DNA of 64,000 nucleotides from Piezodorus guildinii (lineage: Eukaryota > Arthropoda > Insecta > Hemiptera > Pentatomidae), in the NCBI GenBank assembly GCA_023052935.1, contig CM041292.1:144363143-144427142 (forward strand). Reading direction: 5' to 3'. Each line of letters starts with the position of its first letter. Within the stretch, counting starts at the first letter, position 1. Below, piece after piece: positions 51,301 to 59,690 of this stretch. The translations under genes were made by a program, and so were the position numbers. Under the pieces are notes generated by a model, which saw only the letters and a list, made by a program, of their open reading frames with translations, had not been told where the DNA came from and did no database searches.

Positions 51301-53735
51301 CTTCATTTGAGGAGTTAAAGAAGAAATTGAGTAGTGCGCCTATTCTAAGCTATCCACGTCCCGAGGGCAAGTTCATTCTTGACACAGATGCCAGCAACAC
51401 TGCTATTGGAAGCGTCCTTTCCCAACTCCAAGACGGGGAAGAAAAGGTTATTGGGTACTTCAGCAAAGCACTGTCAGCTCCAGAACGCAACTACTGTGTC
51501 ACAAGGAAAGAGCTTCTGGCAGTGGTTAAGTCCATAGAGCACTTTCATAAATACCTGTATGGAAGAAGATTTCTACTGAGAACGGACCACGCAGCTCTAA
51601 TGTGGCTGCTGCGATTCAAGTCACCGGAGGGACAAGTTGCACGGTGGATCGAGCGCCTTCAGGAATATGACTTCGAATCTGCTCATCGTTCTGGAACGAG
51701 TCACCGGAATGCGGATGCGCTCTCAAGGAGACCCTGTGATGGAGAATGCAAGCATTGTTCTGGACAAGAAGAAAAGCAAGCAACAGTGTTGCGGACTACG
51801 GTCGTTACCGACGGTTGGCAGGACACACAACTGGCAAAGGAACAGGACGAGGACCCGGACTTGAAACAAATAAGGGAATGGAAGCTATCAGGCCAAAGGA
51901 GACCAAGCTGGCAGGATGTTGCTCCAATGTCGAAAAATATTAAAACCTATTGGGCTCAATGGGACTCCATTCTACTGGACAAAGGTCTGCTGAAACGAGC
52001 ATTGGAGAACACGGAGGGAGATCAGCGGAGACTACAGCTCATCGTACCAAAGATTAAAGTGCCCGAAGTACTGAGGGAACTACATGATGGAGCATCTGGC
52101 GGCCACCTTGGAGTTCACCGGACATTAGAAAAGGTTCGTGAACGCTTTTACTGGGCAAACCTCAAGGACGATGTGTTAGATTGGTGCCGGCGGTGTGCAA
52201 CTTGTGCCGCCTCTAATGGACCGATAAGGAAGAAGAAGGCACATATGAAGAAATACAACGTAGGAGCACCATTCGAGAGAATAGCGGTAGACATCGCTGG
52301 CCCTTTTCCTGTGACAGATAATGGCAACCGATATATTCTCGTGGCCATGGATTATTTTTCACAGTGGGTGGAAGCTTATGCCCTTCCGAATCAGGAGGCC
52401 GCCACGGTTGCCGATGTTCTCGTGAAGCAGCTCGTCAGTCGGTTTGGGGTGCCCATGGAACTTCATGCTGACCAAGGAAGAAACTTTGAGTCGGCAGTCT
52501 TCACCAGGATGTGCGAGGCTCTAGGAATACGGAAGACCAGAACGACGCCTCTTCACCCTCAGTCCGATGGCATGGTAGAGCGCATGAACAGGACGATGGG
52601 TCGATATTTGGCCAAGGTAGTTTCTGACCATCAGCGAGACTGGGACCAATATCTTCATCTGTTCCTGCTAGCCTATCGTAGTTCAGTTAATGAAACGACA
52701 GGGCAGACCCCCGCCAATGTCGTGTTCGGCAGAGAACTACGCTTGCCTTGCGATCTGAAATTCGGTTTCAAGCCTGATGAGGAGGTCGCCGGAGAAGACT
52801 ACGTCACGAACCTACGGAAGCGAATGAACACTATTCACGAGAAGGTTCGCACAAACATCCAGGGAGCAAGTGACAGAATGAAGGAGCGTTACGACATCAA
52901 GGCAGAGAAAGGTGGCTTCCAACCTGGGGACTTGGTCTGGCTACACGATCCTCGAAGAAGGCAAGGCTACTCACCGAAACTTCAAAACTCCTGGGACGGA
53001 CCGTATGAAGTCATCAAGAGGATCAATGATGTCATCTATAGGATCAGGAAGCAGCCCAAAGGAAAACCCAAGGTAGTCCATTTCAACCGATTGGCTCCAT
53101 ACAAGGGAAACCATGGCCCTACAGAGGAACAGCAAGTGAGGAACCTCACCGACAAGGACCTAACTCCCCATCCTAAGGCGCCAGACTCCCGTAGGGTAAC
53201 GCAGACAGTTTACAGAGACATATTCTCGTTACCGGTAGACTATGCTCTAGCACATTGTGTCGCCGAACATCTGAGGGATTCCCGGGGGATTGCGACGGTC
53301 TTCAGGAAGAAGTTCGCTGGAATTGAAGAGCTGGAACGCCAGGGACCAAGAGTTGGGAAGACTCTCCATCAAGAGCATGAAGGCCGGCACCTGTTTTACT
53401 TGGTTACCAAGAGTTCATCAGAGCAGAAGCCGACATACGACACACTGCGCCGGGGTCTTGGCGACCTGCGGAGAAAGCTTCTGGAACTGCGTGTCACCAA
53501 GCTCGCCATCCCGAAGTTGGGTTGTGGATACGATGGCCTGGAGTGGAGGATTGTCAGGAACATTGTAGAAGAGACGTTCGCCAACTCTGGAGTCATCATA
53601 ATGGTATGCACGTTCAACCCCTGGAAAGACAAAACACCTACATCGGAGGAAGATCAGCATCGCTCAGCTTCTGCAATCTGTGCTCTGGGGCAGAGCACGT
53701 CTAAGGAGGGGGTAGTGCTACGGTCAAGACAATGA
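48327..53735 (+). CDS. Gag-Pol polyprotein: SAP, Gag, PR, RT, RNase H, IN, macrodomain
   Basis: This is one 1802-residue ORF with no gag/pol frameshift. Residues 11-45 form a SAP-type helix-extended-helix DNA-binding motif. Residues 60-160 are a charged coiled coil with an exact 18-residue tandem repeat. Residues 190-350 are a capsid-type Gag. A CCHC knuckle is at C383, C386, H391 and C396. The protease has DTGA at D457. RT has YLDD (D874, D875). RNase H keeps D1021, E1062, D1087 and D1130. Integrase has H1260, H1264, C1290 and C1293, a D,D35E core (D1322, D1382, E1418) and GPY at 1558-1560. Residues 1627-1775 are a TARG1/OARD1-like macrodomain with K1695 (in LVTK) and D1736 (in GCGYD), the equivalents of the human TARG1 catalytic pair K84 and D125. 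That predicts hydrolysis of ADP-ribosyl-glutamate or O-acetyl-ADP-ribose. A second ATG three codons in (48336) could be the true start. Every catalytic residue checked is intact. Confidence 0.95.
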   Translation: MWKMTSQSVRLNDLKVADLRRELEERDLDTSGTKSVLQQRLRQFFVDSGENPDEITFENDFSKLSATFKTELGNVEKKLGNELSTVKNELGNVEKKLGNELSTVKNTLEAKLGNLETKLMESVDNKLADVESRLGEKVDSIENELRVRIEALEERMGNPQTIDTDQPSERSPHNTIPSANAGMPPTHNTIPLFDGKTPWEDYVTLFETAASIHGWSKETQASALCLALGVLQGMPMSERCNYGELMRRLEMRFGHRHMDQLYRSQLKNRVQKTNETLQEFEADIARLVRNAYPTVTDDVYESLAIDKFLDGLRDPETQQAVKLARPKTLALSQAMEFEAVRQSVRGHARVRAAEAEHNADSTIEGIVTKVLEALRTRKNEIRCWSCGQLGHPRSKCPTRKPEKATGKLRRVDGKGQLSTHSIEGPRVAVRIATIGSKTNSFYVDGMVNGQLRSFLLDTGATMTILNPKAVNAEKISPTTWALRTATGQPAEVYGETVATFFIGGQRLEHRVLVAKIDEEVIFGMDLMIKYGIKLDMSRGVMTLGDEEVILRQGKDLYARVLLLEDTTLPARSQILTHGTINGRLPEGQCLLLEPGKHEEQEVGRGVLVARSLIKVGHTTPIRLMNLNSFPVTLKRGTPVGECTAATSVVRQLQRNPTEQRGLPEELKGFVEESCRELSPEQSEIVKRLITRWQDIFEISSGPRGRTNIVQHKIDTGDTKPIRQIPRRLPLAKRKDAEEIIKDMANDGVIEPSSSPWMSPVVLVKKKDGTTRFCVDYRLLNNATKKDSYPLPRIDDTLDTLEGCKLFSTLDLRSGYWQVGLAPEDKEKTAFSIGTGLWQFTVMPFGLCNAPATFERLMESVLRGLSWEICLVYLDDIIVLGKSFTHHLENLERVFERLRAANLKLNPKKCNLFRRQVNYLGHVVSDNGVAVDPEKITAITNWPAPRDKHQVRSFLGLCTYYRRYVKGFANIAKPLTRLTEEKRTFLWDRECQASFEELKKKLSSAPILSYPRPEGKFILDTDASNTAIGSVLSQLQDGEEKVIGYFSKALSAPERNYCVTRKELLAVVKSIEHFHKYLYGRRFLLRTDHAALMWLLRFKSPEGQVARWIERLQEYDFESAHRSGTSHRNADALSRRPCDGECKHCSGQEEKQATVLRTTVVTDGWQDTQLAKEQDEDPDLKQIREWKLSGQRRPSWQDVAPMSKNIKTYWAQWDSILLDKGLLKRALENTEGDQRRLQLIVPKIKVPEVLRELHDGASGGHLGVHRTLEKVRERFYWANLKDDVLDWCRRCATCAASNGPIRKKKAHMKKYNVGAPFERIAVDIAGPFPVTDNGNRYILVAMDYFSQWVEAYALPNQEAATVADVLVKQLVSRFGVPMELHADQGRNFESAVFTRMCEALGIRKTRTTPLHPQSDGMVERMNRTMGRYLAKVVSDHQRDWDQYLHLFLLAYRSSVNETTGQTPANVVFGRELRLPCDLKFGFKPDEEVAGEDYVTNLRKRMNTIHEKVRTNIQGASDRMKERYDIKAEKGGFQPGDLVWLHDPRRRQGYSPKLQNSWDGPYEVIKRINDVIYRIRKQPKGKPKVVHFNRLAPYKGNHGPTEEQQVRNLTDKDLTPHPKAPDSRRVTQTVYRDIFSLPVDYALAHCVAEHLRDSRGIATVFRKKFAGIEELERQGPRVGKTLHQEHEGRHLFYLVTKSSSEQKPTYDTLRRGLGDLRRKLLELRVTKLAIPKLGCGYDGLEWRIVRNIVEETFANSGVIIMVCTFNPWKDKTPTSEEDQHRSASAICALGQSTSKEGVVLRSRQ
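48357..48461 (+). other. SAP domain at the Gag N-terminus
   Basis: Residues 11-45 read L-x-x-L-K-V-x-x-L-R-x-E-L, then a short turn with DTSGTKS, then V-L-x-x-R-L. That is the SAP signature of two helices joined by a G-T/S-K turn, known from chromatin- and RNA-binding proteins. It is followed directly by the coiled coil. The bases coding for it are markedly more AT-rich than the rest of the ORF. A role in nuclear or chromatin tethering is inference. Confidence 0.8.
48540..48650 (+). repeat. 54-bp in-frame tandem repeat in the Gag coiled coil
   Basis: The unit coding for LGNVEKKLGNELSTVKNE (18 residues) occurs twice in a row with a 54-bp offset. The second copy then changes into the non-repeated coiled coil. 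Near-perfect identity of the copies indicates a recent in-frame duplication that kept the ORF open. Confidence 0.85.
53205..53652 (+). other. TARG1/OARD1-like macrodomain at the polyprotein C-terminus
   Basis: The order of landmarks matches the compact TARG1 family: a D-I-F-S-L-P strand, A-H-C-V-A-E, R-x-x-x-G-I-A-T-V-F-R-K-K-F, then F-Y-L-V-T-K, K-P-T-Y, and finally I-P-K-L-G-C-G-Y-D-G-L-E-W. The predicted catalytic lysine (K1695) and aspartate (D1736) are present. The loop that in TARG1 reads like GAGIA here reads SRGIA, so the substrate loop is altered. The domain follows the integrase GPY region after about 65 linker residues. Whether it is cleaved off by the element protease cannot be seen. 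Confidence 0.88.
53703..53715 (+). other. Polypurine tract before the 3' LTR
   Basis: A purine run AAGGAGGGGG at 53703-53712 is followed by TAG and then the TG of the 3' LTR. This is where plus-strand priming is expected. The tract is also read as codons near the end of the polyprotein, so coding and replication signals overlap. Confidence 0.85.
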
Positions 53736-54277
53736 CGGGGGGACCACGCCTGGAGGGGCCTAGATGAGGCTAGAGACTTCTGGACCTGGACAGTCCTCGA
53801 AGTGCCTGGAAAGGCCCACCGCCTTACCTGCGCCCGGGTCTAGAAGATTCGGCGGTGGTTCAAATAGCGGTTCCCTGAGCCTGGGGCAGTCAGTCTTAAT
53901 CCGGCTCAACAAGTATCAGTGATGTATCAGTGACCAGTGACAGTGAACCGTTCGTGACAGTGTGACAGTGTAGTGAAACTGTGTGTCAGTATTGTGATAA
54001 CCGGTCGGTGGGAAATTAGAAGACTGTAGTTTATATATAACTTATAGTTGTAAGTTTTAGAATAAATCTAGCATATTGTATAAATTTACGTAAGTAGTTT
54101 AATTGTTAGGAATACCTGATTTTATATGTATACTGTTTAGTAGTAAGCTGGTAATTCCATTATTATTGTTAATATAGTGGTTAGTAATCCCTTTGTATTT
54201 GTGTTTTCTGTATTTAATAAACATTTGAAATTTGTAAACTGGAGTAGTTCATTTCTCACACCCCGTAGCCCGTAACA
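53716..54277 (+). repeat. 3' LTR
   Basis: This is the second 562-bp LTR, offset 6026 bp from the first and apparently identical to it. The last codons and the stop codon (53733-53735) of the polyprotein lie inside it, so its first 20 bases are coding here. The same bases in the 5' LTR have no such role. The TATA-like box is at 54031-54040. Confidence 0.96.
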
Positions 54278-54680
54278 ATAACTTTCTGAGAGTTGTTAGA
54301 CTTTGTCAACATAAGTCCACCCACGTCCATTGATCCAGCCAGTTTATAAAACTAAAAATACGTTTATCAGATACATTTATTTCTTATTTTATTTAGAAAA
54401 AATTAAATAGCTTTAATTTGTATTATAATTATAATTTTATCTAAGTAATATGCAAATTATGTTAAATTTTCCAATATGATAATAATTAACAAAATAGCAG
54501 CATAGGCTTATAGAAGATAATGTTTTGGTTTCCCATCAATAGCACAGAGAAAACTGCATGTGAGTTAAATTCAGAAATATCAGGAAGTCCTTTTGAATAT
54601 TCCTTCCAAAATTTCGATAAAGGAAATTGCTTATGAAAGTTAAATCTATGTTTTATGGATATACCTATTAGAGACAAATA

Positions 54681-54890
54681 CGCGGGTGGCTCAAGGATTT
54701 TTTTGTTAGTTAAATATCCTTAATTATGCTGTCCTTCGGAGGGGACGTAAAAAGGTGGTTCCAACTCGTTGCAATGTCAAGATCCCTAACCTAATTAAAC
54801 CCGGATATGCACAATTTATGACTACCACTTCAGCATCGTCCGATTTGTTCTAGTAGCATAAAATGGCTTTAAATTAATAAACAAACAACA
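54681..54890 (+). repeat. SINE family B, 5'-truncated
   Basis: It begins inside the B box region (CGCGGGTGGCTC) and keeps the body (TGCTGTCCTTCGGAGGGGAC) and the AATAAACAAACAA tail. The tRNA-like head is missing. Confidence 0.78.
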
Positions 54891-55025
54891 GATATATGTT
54901 TTATATTTATACAAAAAAAAATATATAACCATTATAATAATTACAAAACTAGGAATAAAATTTTAAGGGTAGAGAGGTTACCAAACCAAAATGTTGCCAG
55001 TTTATATATGAAAACTGTACTAAAG

Positions 55026-55298
55026 TATTTTTACAATGAATATTTCTTTTAATTATTCAATAAATTAAAACGGATTAATAAAAATATATTAAAAATTGAG
55101 TTATGTAGATATTTAAAAAAAAATCTATCGGGAATTTGTACGATACCTTCGTATTTTACATCGTATTCGTATAGTATTTTACAATGAATATTTCTTTTAA
55201 TTATTCAATAAATTAAAACGGATTAATAAAAATATATTAAAAATTGAGTTATGTAGATATTTAAAAAAAAATCTATCGGGAATTTGTACGATACCTTC
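55026..55298. repeat. 148-bp tandem duplication
   Basis: The segment from ACAATGAATATTTCTTTTAA to TTGTACGATACCTTC occurs at 55033-55150 and again at 55181-55298 with no visible difference. A 30-bp spacer TCGTATTTTACATCG... separates them. Confidence 0.92.
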
Positions 55299-55842
55299 CA
55301 CCATTAGTGCATATAAACTAATTAGACCAATATCATCGGGTTTAATAAAATAATTAGGATTATAGATTCATATTATTATATAACAAAATTATTACTTGTA
55401 TGGCATTATAACTCTCAAATAAAGGCTAAATAAATTGATCTAATTTTTGAAGCAAAACTTTAAATTGAAAACTTATAATTGGTGCATTATAATAGTCATC
55501 AGGCTGGAGATATGTTAATTATCAATTAGTTATTATTGATTAGTTAATCATTGATAATATTAAAATTTTGCCAAACTGAACGGTGAATCGGTTCACAAAA
55601 TATAATAACTACCTTACATTTGTCAAAATAGCAGTTGTGCAGTTTTATTTTCAACGCGCAATCAAGTAATGTAATTAAGCATTGGATTCAAGGAAATTCT
55701 GACGACCGGACAGTATATTAAAAAAAAAAAAACAGTCTGTAATAAATAAATAGTGAAATTTAAGCGACGATGGTTATAATAACAATTTATAATTGCTTTG
55801 GATTTGCTAAATAATGCAAACTATAAATAAATATTAAGTTAT

Positions 55843-56279
55843 TCGCCTTATTCGGCCCCGTGTTGGCCCTTGGGGGTCCTCCTGCCGGCCGTCTCGACGC
55901 GAAGAGGTTGTGCTCGCGCGACTTCGTATAGGACACTCTAGGTTGACCCACGGTTATCTCATGGCCCGTGGACATCCGCCTCTCTGTCGATCATGTCAGG
56001 TTCCTCTCTCAATACTCCACATCCTCACAGAATGCCGACTATATACCGCTTCACGTATTCTTTTCAACCTCCCCACCGATCTGTCGCTTCTTCTCTCTGA
56101 TTCCTCTCCTCATATAACTAACATCTTTCGCTTCCTAAAGTCAAACCATCTTTACTCTCAGATCTAAACTATACTCTCACTCTACTCCTATAATCATGTA
56201 ACCTGTGTCTAACGGTGTAAAGGCGAACATGACCCTGGTGGTTGTCGCCTCGAAAAAAAAAAAAAAAAAAAAAAAAATA
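55843..56279 (+). mobile_element. 5'-truncated LINE with C-terminal zinc finger
   Basis: From about 55888 the frame reads R-R-E-E-V-V-L-A-R-L-R-I-G-H-S-R-L-T-H-G-Y and then C-R-S-C-x7-H-I-L-T-E-C, a common end of arthropod LINE ORF2, with its stop at 56167. A GC-rich 3' UTR ends in an A-run (56253-56277). The 8-mer TAAGTTAT flanks it at 55835-55842 and 56280-56287, a plausible target duplication. The body is well kept, so insertion is fairly recent. Confidence 0.82.
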
Positions 56280-56964
56280 TAAGTTATGTTTAGGGTAAAA
56301 AAAAAAGCACGATGGACCTGAAATAGCAATAAATATCGAATTTCTTAAAACTTTGATGATACAGCAAGAAGACAGATTGAAGCATTTAAGGAATCACAGT
56401 TAACTCAAATACTCACCATCTCCAGAAATAAATTCTATGTCGCATCAAGTTTCTCGAATGATATTATTTAAAATAATAATGCGATTTTCCATCACATCAC
56501 AAGGAACCCAAATGAAAGTTTTAAAAATCGACGTTATTTAATTCAATTAATTATATCTCCATAACTCCGAGAAGTTGAAAATGAAAACCTATTGTAAAAA
56601 AATATTAATAGATTTAGAACTTTTGAAAAAATATATATTTAACTAATATTTACAACAATAATGAAAGAAATACATGTATATATTCTGCCCCAGTCTAGAG
56701 TTATGCACGCGAATTGAACTACCAAAATTGTGGATGGTTCAAACCACATATATGACAATCGTCAATAATTATACTCGTTATATGCGAGTATAATTTTTAT
56801 ATATATATAAAATTTTCGAATATAAATTTTCAAGAAAGACGCACCCGATTGTAGGTTTTGCTGAGAATGGCCTATATATGAAATATATAGGTTTATAATA
56901 GATGACAATAAATATACAATATATTAATTTTGTAGATTTAAAAAATATAGGCACTTCAACTTGT

Positions 56965-57515
56965 TAGCATTAATAAATAACAGCTAAATATGCAAGTTGA
57001 ATGAATTTGATTAACAACTAAAAGATAAAGTGCAAACATATTTTGTTATGCAGTGTTTGTGTTTTGGAACACAAGAATAGTAATATAAATGTATAATATA
57101 CCGTTGGATAGCTAAAGATTTTGGAAAAAACATTATCTAATTCACGGCATTGTAAAAGTTAATGAAGAGTGATGAAAAGATGATCAAACTAACTGATTGT
57201 TGTAGGTAAAAATATAATAGATTTTTAATAAAACACATGTTCTATTGATATTAAATTTAATCAATTCATTAACAATTTGTTGTTATCTCTAGATGTATTA
57301 AAAATTCTTTAATTGATTCTAACAACGGAGGTAAGTGAATGTCATGTGTTGCGCGCAGCAGATTTTTTTATCTCAATTTATGTCTGATGTCTAACCGTAT
57401 TTTGGAAATTCTTTACTTGATTTTAACATTGGAGGTAAGTGAAAGTCGTGTGTTGTGCGCACCAGATTTTTACTTTCCCTTACCTATATATATGAAATAT
57501 ATAGTAAGGGAAAGT
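56965..57515 (-). repeat. Family A repeats, two reverse ends joined
   Basis: A reverse copy ends at about 57368 (GCGCGCAGCAGATTTTTTT). A second left end sits at 57425-57467 (GTGTTGTGCGCACCAGATTT). It is followed at once by the start of yet another reverse copy, with CCCTTACCTATATATATG and TATAGTAAGGGAAAGTATTG. This is either head-to-tail insertion or nested copies. Confidence 0.7.
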
Positions 57516-57779
57516 ATTGTTTTTTATTTAAAATTCTATTTTATTGTGTAGTATTTTTTTTTGTTATTATTATTTATTTTTTTTAAATTTTCCTACTTTG
57601 TCAAAACTTATGCTGCAATAACCATTATCGTCTGTTGTAAATATCACTTAAGAGTAAGATTAAATTGGCGTAATACCTCAACATGATTAAATTATGATGT
57701 TTGTTGCGAATAAAAAAATAAATATCTTTATTTTTTTTTTTTTTTTGTAAATTGCTTTGCTTTTATAAAAATTATTTAT

Positions 57780-58380
57780 TCAATGTGGCAAGATAAAATT
57801 GCTGATATATGTTAACACGGGGGTATTAACCCTCATTTCACAGAACTGGATGTTGCAGCTGATTCCAGGAAACGAATCCCGGGAAAATAACTGTATCCTG
57901 GAAAGCGGAGCGGGTGTGATTACCAACTGAGAGCAGGTACGACATCCTCCCCCTGGATTCCATTCTGCTATGGCAAGGATTGCGATAAATATTTCAACAG
58001 TAGGGGAGAGGAACAATAGTCAGCTTGAAATAATAGCCTTAGGTGCTTCCTATTCCGCTCCTCTCCAGTTTGCGCTCCTAATACACTCCATTTCCACGGT
58101 TCATGCTTCCTTCTCTGTCATCCATTTCAAGGGTCAGCCTCTGGCTTCTGTCAACCCGAATTCGTCCTTAGCACAGGAAATCAGGGTTGTGATTCTCTTC
58201 GCATATACTCTGTTTATCGCGTCCAGTATGCGACCATACTGGCAATTTTTATATACGGATTTATGGATCATTTATTTATTTATAAATTTATGGATCATTG
58301 CAGTAATTATCGATGATTTTATTTATAACAAAATAAGAAGCATTTATAATATTAGGAAGGATTTGGGATTACAATGATCG
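57780..58380 (+). other. Less AT-rich segment with a 135-codon open frame, unknown
   Basis: The frame 57970-58377 begins M-A-R-I-A-I-N-I-S-T-V and has a hydrophobic C-terminal half (L-F-A-Y-T-L-F-I-A and W-I-I-Y-L-F-I-N-L-W-I-I-A-V-I-I). The hydrophobic part overlaps AT-rich duplicated DNA (TTTATGGATCATT twice), so it may be chance. The GC-richer part (57840-58200) could be an old exon or repeat on either strand. No family is recognised. Confidence 0.25.
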
Positions 58381-58829
58381 AATACGGGAGGGATTCATTC
58401 CCTAATAAAATAGATATATAAAGTAAAACTCCGCAAGTCGTTTAATTTCATGCCTCATCATAGCCATGTAAATGAGTCTCTTGCAATTATTTGAAAGGAT
58501 ATACTTGTCGAGTAAGTGTTGAATTAGCGGAAAAATGAGAACAGCTTAAGAGTCAAATGGTGTGAAGTAAGTGTTTTTTTCAAATTTTGAAATCATTAAA
58601 ATTAGTTGTAAATAAAATAAACTTTATTTCAAAATGTTTACAAATTATTTCGGATGAGTCATACTTACAATCAGCAAAATGTTTTTTTTTTTTTTTTTGG
58701 TAATTGTAGTCCATTTGCCTTAATGGCTAATATGTGATGAATTAAATTGAGATTTTAATACAGTTGTAGGAAAAATGATGCAAAAAACCTACAATAAAAA
58801 TTACACATAAAATAATTACAAATATAAAA

Positions 58830-59200
58830 TTTAGAACTAAATAACTTTTATGAGTGTAGCGTTTGAGAGAACGTTTATTGTAATTAACGATTTGCTTTAT
58901 GGATCGATTTTTTTGAGACTGTTGTTCTACTGAAGTAAGAAGCCGTTTGAGTGTGGACAAGTTGTTTACCAGTAGGAAGCTGCAAGTCATAGAGCATACA
59001 TGATATTTTAGTGTAGCGGGATTAATTATTAATTATCCGCATTGAAAGGTTTGAATTCTTTTAAGTTTTTGGAAATTAGTATCTAAAGCAGGATAAGCTC
59101 AGACTGGCAAGAGGTATATAATTAACGAGAAGATAACTGATTTATATATTATTAATTTGTTATGAGGGCTCAAAGGGGATTTTCTGTTGAAGTAAGGAAA
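58830..59200 (-). pseudogene. Jockey-like LINE ORF2 end, strongly decayed
   Basis: The minus strand gives L-L-V-N-Y-I-P-L-A-S-like pieces, then K-N-L-K-E-F-K-P-F. In the open frame it gives N-L-S-T-L-K-R-L-L-T-S-V and I-V-N-Y-N-K-R-S-L-K-R-Y-T-H-K-S. The last string parallels the fragment at 37930-38640. Only weak homology remains. Confidence 0.4.
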
Positions 59201-59212
59201 CATTTTATATAT

Positions 59213-59490
59213 TTACTTTTACTTATATATAAAATATATGGTAATGAAAAGTATTGCGATCTTGAAAATTTTCGAATTCCAGTTTACAATGGAAATACAC
59301 ATTTGAATTGATATACTGATTGAAATGGTCTAACAGGAAATAAATGCCGATATTTTAAATTTTCCTATACTAAAGTACATTTAATGTTGTACATTCGAAA
59401 AACTAACCATAATATTATATAAACATGTTAGCATTAATGAAAAAACAGGTAAAGTATATACGTTGAACAAATACAATAACCAACTAAATG
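59213..59490 (-). repeat. Family A repeat, reverse fragment
   Basis: The plus strand has AAAGTATTGCGATCTTGAAA and TTTCGAATTCCAGTTTACAA followed by a jump to CTAAAGTACATTTAATGTTG. It is an internally deleted copy next to a Tc1-like remnant. Confidence 0.7.
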
Positions 59491-59690
59491 TGAAAAGATT
59501 AAACATATTTGTAAATAAATCAAACTCTAAACCGGATCTTGATTTACAGTGGGACTGTGGACCTGTGGCTACCCTCCTTGGGTGTAAGCTCATTTCAGTA
59601 AGTCTTCTTTTTACAGTTTCGGAACTGATTGAAACTTCACGAACCACCCGGTTCCTTTGAGCAGTCTCAGAAGCAGTAGAAAAGCGATTT
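59490..59690 (-). pseudogene. Tc1/mariner-like transposase fragment
   Basis: The minus-strand frame reads T-A-Q-R-N-R-V-V-R-E-V, then S-I-S-S-E-T-V-K-R-R-L-T-E-M-S-L-H-P-R-R-V-A. This resembles the second helix-turn-helix and linker of Tc1 transposases (S-x-x-T-V-x-R-R-L-x-E-x-x-L). After that the frame breaks near the expected catalytic domain, which is absent. The DDE residues and terminal repeats were not found. Confidence 0.5.

Larger units (their letters stand above)
47690..54277 (+). mobile_element. Complete Ty3/Gypsy LTR retrotransposon with SAP and macrodomain modules
   Basis: The element runs from the TG of the 5' LTR to the CA of the 3' LTR, 6588 bp in all. It is flanked by the 4-bp direct repeat ATAA (47686-47689 and 54278-54281), a usual target duplication length for Metaviridae. 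The LTRs (47690-48251 and 53716-54277) are both 562 bp and match base for base when read side by side. Inside are a primer-binding site 3 nt after the 5' LTR, one open reading frame of 1802 codons and a purine-rich tract just before the 3' LTR. There is no third ORF resembling env, so this is an intracellular retrotransposon rather than an errantivirus. Integrase follows RNase H, which is the Gypsy rather than Copia order. Identical LTRs and an unbroken ORF indicate very recent insertion and probable competence to move, though activity itself is inferred. Confidence 0.97.

Noticed and set aside
48344..53660. Many antisense and alternate-frame open stretches inside the Gypsy polyprotein gene
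   Set aside because: They are shadows caused by the GC-rich coding sequence. None carries a domain and all overlap confirmed Pol or Gag domains.
53205..53735. The segment after integrase as an env-like or dUTPase domain
   Set aside because: There is no signal peptide, transmembrane segment or dUTPase motif. The G-C-G-Y-D and L-V-T-K landmarks fit a macrodomain instead.
58742..58990. 82-codon minus-strand frame as a membrane protein gene
   Set aside because: Its first half resembles a decayed LINE ORF2 end seen at 37930-38640. The hydrophobic second half is AT-rich out-of-frame sequence.
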